DNA of 8,498 nt from Candidatus Kaiserbacteria bacterium (GTDB lineage: Bacteria; Patescibacteriota; Minisyncoccia; Phycocordibacterales; JABAAK01), in contig JABABE010000016.1 of assembly GCA_014238395.1 (NCBI GenBank), positions 1 to 8,498 of the forward strand. Direction: 5' to 3'. Shown here piece after piece: positions 6,588-8,498 of this stretch. Every line of letters begins with the position of its first letter. Within the stretch, counting starts at the first letter, position 1. The notes under the pieces are model-generated. The model had not been told where the DNA came from. It saw nothing but the letters and a program-made list of their open reading frames with translations, and searched no databases. The translations under genes and the position numbers were made by a program.

Positions 6588-7475
6588 ATGAAAGACAACA
6601 AAGTACACATATTAGCGGTAATGGCGAGTCTTGGGACCTTTGTGTTTTTAGCAGGATCTCTGATTTCTGGTTTAATTATTTGTTATTCACTTATAGAGAT
6701 ACTGTTACCAGAAGTAGACTCATTTCAAGTAAGCGGGTTTGAGTATGGATTCGGTATATTTTATGCATTATCAAATGCCACAGCATTTTTTATAGTTTTC
6801 TTTCCATTATATATTTACTCATCTCGACACATGCAAAGAGCCATCAAAAAGGATCTGCAAGTAGGAAAGGTTATTGAAACCATACAAAACATAGTTATAG
6901 CGGTGATAATAGCAATCTCTATACTTATCGTTGCAGTCTCAGCTGTCATCCTAATAATAGGATTTCTAAACACAGGCTTGCCCACCACATTCCTTTTGAA
7001 AATTTTTATAACGATACTTATCGCTATCCTGATATTTATCTACTACAAAGCACTTTGGAAAAGAGATTTTGATGGTTTTTTCTTACGAGACAAGTTTTTT
7101 GTTAGTGTAGTGTGTGTCGTTGCTTTGCTGTTGGTATCTTACTCTGTATATCGAATTAACCCTTTAACCATAGCAGACAGAAGAGAATCACAAGATACGA
7201 TACGAGCATTACAAAACATCAAAAGTGAGATAGAATTCTCAAAAAGAGAAGAGAAAGGACTCCCTACAACTCTCGAAGAGATTAACAACTACCATCGCAC
7301 AGAGGAAAAAGACGGAGAGATAGAATATAAAAAACTGTCTGACACTAACTACGAGCTATGCGCTAACATCAAAACAATCGCAAAAAATCAAGACAGTAAA
7401 CACTTCCCAGCAAAAGACTTTAAATACAACAAAACCGGAAGAAACTGTTGGACGTTTGAGCTGTTAAGTAAGTAA
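6588..7475 (+). CDS. Five-helix membrane protein (DUF5671-like) with pseudopilin-like extracytoplasmic tail
   Basis: 295 residues from the ATG at 6588. The frame is open back to an ATG at 6546, but those extra 14 codons lie upstream of the -10 box and would overlap the divergent gene's start, so the later ATG is chosen. Hydrophobic helices at about 10-35, 55-77, 100-126, 134-153 and 169-188. The pattern, with FPLYIYSSRHMQRAIKKD after helix 2 and YYKALWKRD after helix 4, resembles DUF5671 proteins. With an odd number of helices the tail (190-295) is probably outside. It has the plan seen in type IV pilin/GspG-like C-termini: ADRRESQDTIRALQNIKSEI, then GLPTTLEEINNYH, then YKKLSDTNYELCANI and a late cysteine in TGRNCW (C258 and C287 could pair). 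Function is unknown. Residues 219-252 recur in the next protein. The family name is my recollection, not a search. Confidence 0.72.
   Translation: MKDNKVHILAVMASLGTFVFLAGSLISGLIICYSLIEILLPEVDSFQVSGFEYGFGIFYALSNATAFFIVFFPLYIYSSRHMQRAIKKDLQVGKVIETIQNIVIAVIIAISILIVAVSAVILIIGFLNTGLPTTFLLKIFITILIAILIFIYYKALWKRDFDGFFLRDKFFVSVVCVVALLLVSYSVYRINPLTIADRRESQDTIRALQNIKSEIEFSKREEKGLPTTLEEINNYHRTEEKDGEIEYKKLSDTNYELCANIKTIAKNQDSKHFPAKDFKYNKTGRNCWTFELLSK
7241..7342 (+). repeat. Direct repeat copy A (102 bp), in the tail of the five-helix membrane protein
   Basis: Aligns without gaps to 7954-8055 with 91 of 102 bases identical, counted by eye. A core of 33 bases (7271-7303) is exact. Seven of the 11 differences are silent third-position changes; the other four alter three codons (P to S, T to N, I to V). 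The reading frame is the same in both copies. Flanking sequence diverges abruptly at both ends. Confidence 0.93.
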
Positions 7476-7489
7476 GTTTTGAATAGATT

Positions 7490-8311
7490 ATGGAAAATAC
7501 AAGAGATATAAGTAAAAAACCACTGAATAAACTTGCTGAAGAAGAAAAATCGATAGAAAAAAAACTTGGTGAATTAAAAAAGAAAGAAATTAATTTTCTC
7601 AATGAAATTAAAAATTCAAAAGAAACACTTAATATAATAGAGAATAAATACAAATTTGCAGAAATAAATAAAAAATCTTACAAGAATAGAAAAAAAGAAC
7701 TAGAATCTGTAATTAACGATTCTGAACTTTTTTTACCACATACCCAAAAAAAAATAAAAAAATACGAATCAAAATTAGATAATATACATAAAATCATACT
7801 TGATATAAAAAACGGTAAAGATGTTTCTGATAAAGTAGAAAAGTTTTTATTTCAAGAACAACTAGAAGCAATATGGAATATATTAATAATAGCACTGATT
7901 TCTGGTGTAATATTATATTTTATTATATCGATAAATAATTGGTTTGGTGAAGTAAAAAGAGAAGAAAAGGGGCTGTCGACAAATCTCGAAGAGATTAACA
8001 ACTACCATCGCACAGAAGAAAAAGACGGAGAGGTAGAATACAAAAAACTATCTGAACATAAGTCTGGAACGAATTGTGCTATAAGCCACGCAAGAAAGCA
8101 ATTCAGTCAAACTTATACTGATTTATCTCTTTATGTAAACGATGACTTAACACGGTATAATTATTCAAAAAATATTCTCGGTGTACACGGATATCTTTAT
8201 GGAAACTTTTCGAGCATACAGGTAAAAAGAAACTTTTCTTGTATTGTGCCTTATTCGGACGATAGAGAATTATTGTGTTGGAAAACGACTTGTTCAGTAA
8301 CATTGCCATAA
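7490..8311 (+). CDS. Coiled-coil, single-helix membrane protein carrying a copied segment of its upstream neighbour
   Basis: 273 residues; ATG 14 nt after the preceding stop, with no clear ribosome-binding or -10 site, so probably co-transcribed with the gene before it. Residues 1-125 are Lys/Glu-rich and helical (EEEKSIEKKLGELKKKE...), likely a cytoplasmic coiled coil; EINKKSYKNRKKEL at 58-71 resembles a SHOCT-like helix. One membrane helix follows (128-148). Residues 156-189 then repeat, almost unchanged, residues 219-252 of the five-helix protein. The last 85 residues are unlike that protein and unlike anything I recognise; they contain four cysteines (NCAIS, NFSCIV, ELLCWK, TTCSV) that could form disulfides outside the cell. 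The N-terminal half is visibly richer in A+T than the copied segment, which supports a chimeric origin. Function is unknown. It ends 49 bp from the tRNA gene that faces it. Confidence 0.75.
   Translation: MENTRDISKKPLNKLAEEEKSIEKKLGELKKKEINFLNEIKNSKETLNIIENKYKFAEINKKSYKNRKKELESVINDSELFLPHTQKKIKKYESKLDNIHKIILDIKNGKDVSDKVEKFLFQEQLEAIWNILIIALISGVILYFIISINNWFGEVKREEKGLSTNLEEINNYHRTEEKDGEVEYKKLSEHKSGTNCAISHARKQFSQTYTDLSLYVNDDLTRYNYSKNILGVHGYLYGNFSSIQVKRNFSCIVPYSDDRELLCWKTTCSVTLP
7954..8055 (+). repeat. Direct repeat copy B (102 bp), in the coiled-coil membrane protein
   Basis: Second copy of the 7241-7342 segment, in the same strand and frame, placed just after the single membrane helix. The exact core is 7984-8016. 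The two copies are 713 bp apart start to start. No target-site duplication, terminal inverted repeat or transposase is seen around either copy. Confidence 0.93.
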
Positions 8312-8360
8312 TAGGTAAAGTTTTCTGTAAGAAGTCGAACATTTTAAAAGCAAAATTCTG

Positions 8361-8447
8361 CGGAGAGAAGGAGATTCGAACTCCTGATACAGTTACCCGC
8401 ATACTTGCGTTCCAGGCAAGCCCATTCAACCACTCTGGCATCTCTCC
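8361..8447 (-). tRNA. tRNA-Ser, anticodon GGA
   Basis: Read on the minus strand, the acceptor stem GGAGAGA (8447-8441) pairs with TCTCTCC (8368-8362), followed by discriminator G (8361). The CCA end is not encoded. The anticodon stem CTTGC/GCAAG encloses the loop CTGGAAC, so the anticodon is GGA, reading UCC and UCU serine codons. A long variable region of about 18 nt (TATGCGGGTAACTGTATC) marks a class II tRNA, and the T arm is AGGAG-TTCGAAT-CTCCT. The total of 87 nt is normal for tRNA-Ser. It faces the coiled-coil gene tail to tail. Confidence 0.95.
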
Positions 8448-8452
8448 AGTTA

Positions 8453-8465
8453 TTTATATCTTATA
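8453..8465 (-). promoter_or_regulatory. Candidate -10 region for tRNA-Ser
   Basis: On the minus strand two overlapping candidates precede the tRNA: TATAAG (8465-8460, 12 nt before the tRNA 5' end) and TATAAA (8458-8453, 5 nt before it). The first leaves room for a short leader to be removed by RNase P. The region is so AT-rich that neither is certain. Confidence 0.35.
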
Positions 8466-8466
8466 C

Positions 8467-8483
8467 TACTATAAAATATAGTA
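8467..8483. repeat. Perfect 7-bp inverted repeat, 3-nt loop, upstream of tRNA-Ser
   Basis: TACTATA-AAA-TATAGTA. It lies between the tRNA promoter region and a possible plus-strand gene start at 8494. It could be a small operator-like palindrome or chance in nearly pure A+T DNA. Too weak in G+C to be a convincing terminator. Confidence 0.4.
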
Positions 8484-8487
8484 AAAT
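8482..8487 (+). promoter_or_regulatory. Possible leaderless start (TAAAAT, 6 nt, ATG at 8494) for a gene beyond the right edge
   Basis: The TAAAAT hexamer, then ATTATT, then ATG at 8494-8496, two bases before the window ends. The geometry is the same as at the other starts here. Only one full codon and part of the next are visible, so no coding test is possible. Confidence 0.25.
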
Positions 8488-8498
8488 ATTATTATGAT

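Noticed and set aside
7241..8055. Insertion element or CRISPR as the cause of the 102-bp direct repeat
   Set aside because: Only two copies, both in frame within genes, with no terminal inverted repeats, transposase or regular spacers.
8103..8441. A 112-codon minus-strand open frame across the tRNA and gene end
   Set aside because: Its first part is the translated tRNA-Ser and the rest is antisense to the coiled-coil gene.
1..8498. Alternative genetic code with TGA as glycine (Gracilibacteria/SR1 type)
   Set aside because: All recognised genes reach family-appropriate ends without in-frame TGA and use normal GGN glycine codons.

Overview
This AT-rich window reads like a piece of a small, streamlined bacterial genome, most likely from the Candidate Phyla Radiation (Patescibacteria, Parcubacteria-like). 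That assignment is inference. It rests on strong A+T bias, very tight gene packing, TAA as the stop codon of all nine protein genes, no obvious Shine-Dalgarno sequences, Pribnow-box sequences lying 4 to 8 nt before start codons (a leaderless-mRNA arrangement), and protein types I associate with that group (His-rich/eight-cysteine ectodomain proteins, DUF5671-like membrane proteins, standalone Cache and SIMPL proteins). The standard reading of TGA as stop fits every gene.

Layout, left to right. A 5'-truncated histidyl-tRNA synthetase gene (hisS, +) overlaps by 8 bp a membrane-anchored seven-repeat FG-GAP/VCBS beta-propeller protein with an ASPIC/UnbV-like tail. Next come a signal-anchored single Cache sensor domain, a four-helix membrane protein, a membrane-tethered LivJ/LivK-type ligand-binding protein and a SIMPL (DUF541) protein, all on +. 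Converging on these is a minus-strand gene for an anchored His-rich plus eight-cysteine-cluster protein. It shares a divergent promoter of about 40 bp with a plus-strand five-helix membrane protein (DUF5671-like) that has a pseudopilin-like tail. That gene is followed by a coiled-coil/single-helix protein that contains a near-copy of a 34-residue stretch of its upstream neighbour. The right end holds a tRNA-Ser(GGA) gene on the minus strand and a possible gene start at the very edge.

Working together: apart from hisS and the tRNA, every gene encodes a membrane protein, and seven of these eight also carry a sizeable domain predicted to lie outside the membrane. The block therefore looks like a cell-surface/periplasmic set (ligand sensing, adhesion-type propeller, disulfide- and metal-rich ectodomain) rather than a metabolic pathway. 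The ligand-binding protein has no ABC permease or ATPase beside it and the Cache domain has no kinase or chemoreceptor output attached. Any signalling or transport partners must lie elsewhere or not exist.

The most notable observations are the recent DNA-level duplication of a selected peptide module between two adjacent, otherwise unrelated membrane proteins (7241-7342 and 7954-8055); the His-rich/14-cysteine ectodomain protein; the orphan pair of extracytoplasmic ligand-binding domains; and the repeated placement of Pribnow boxes over upstream stop codons.
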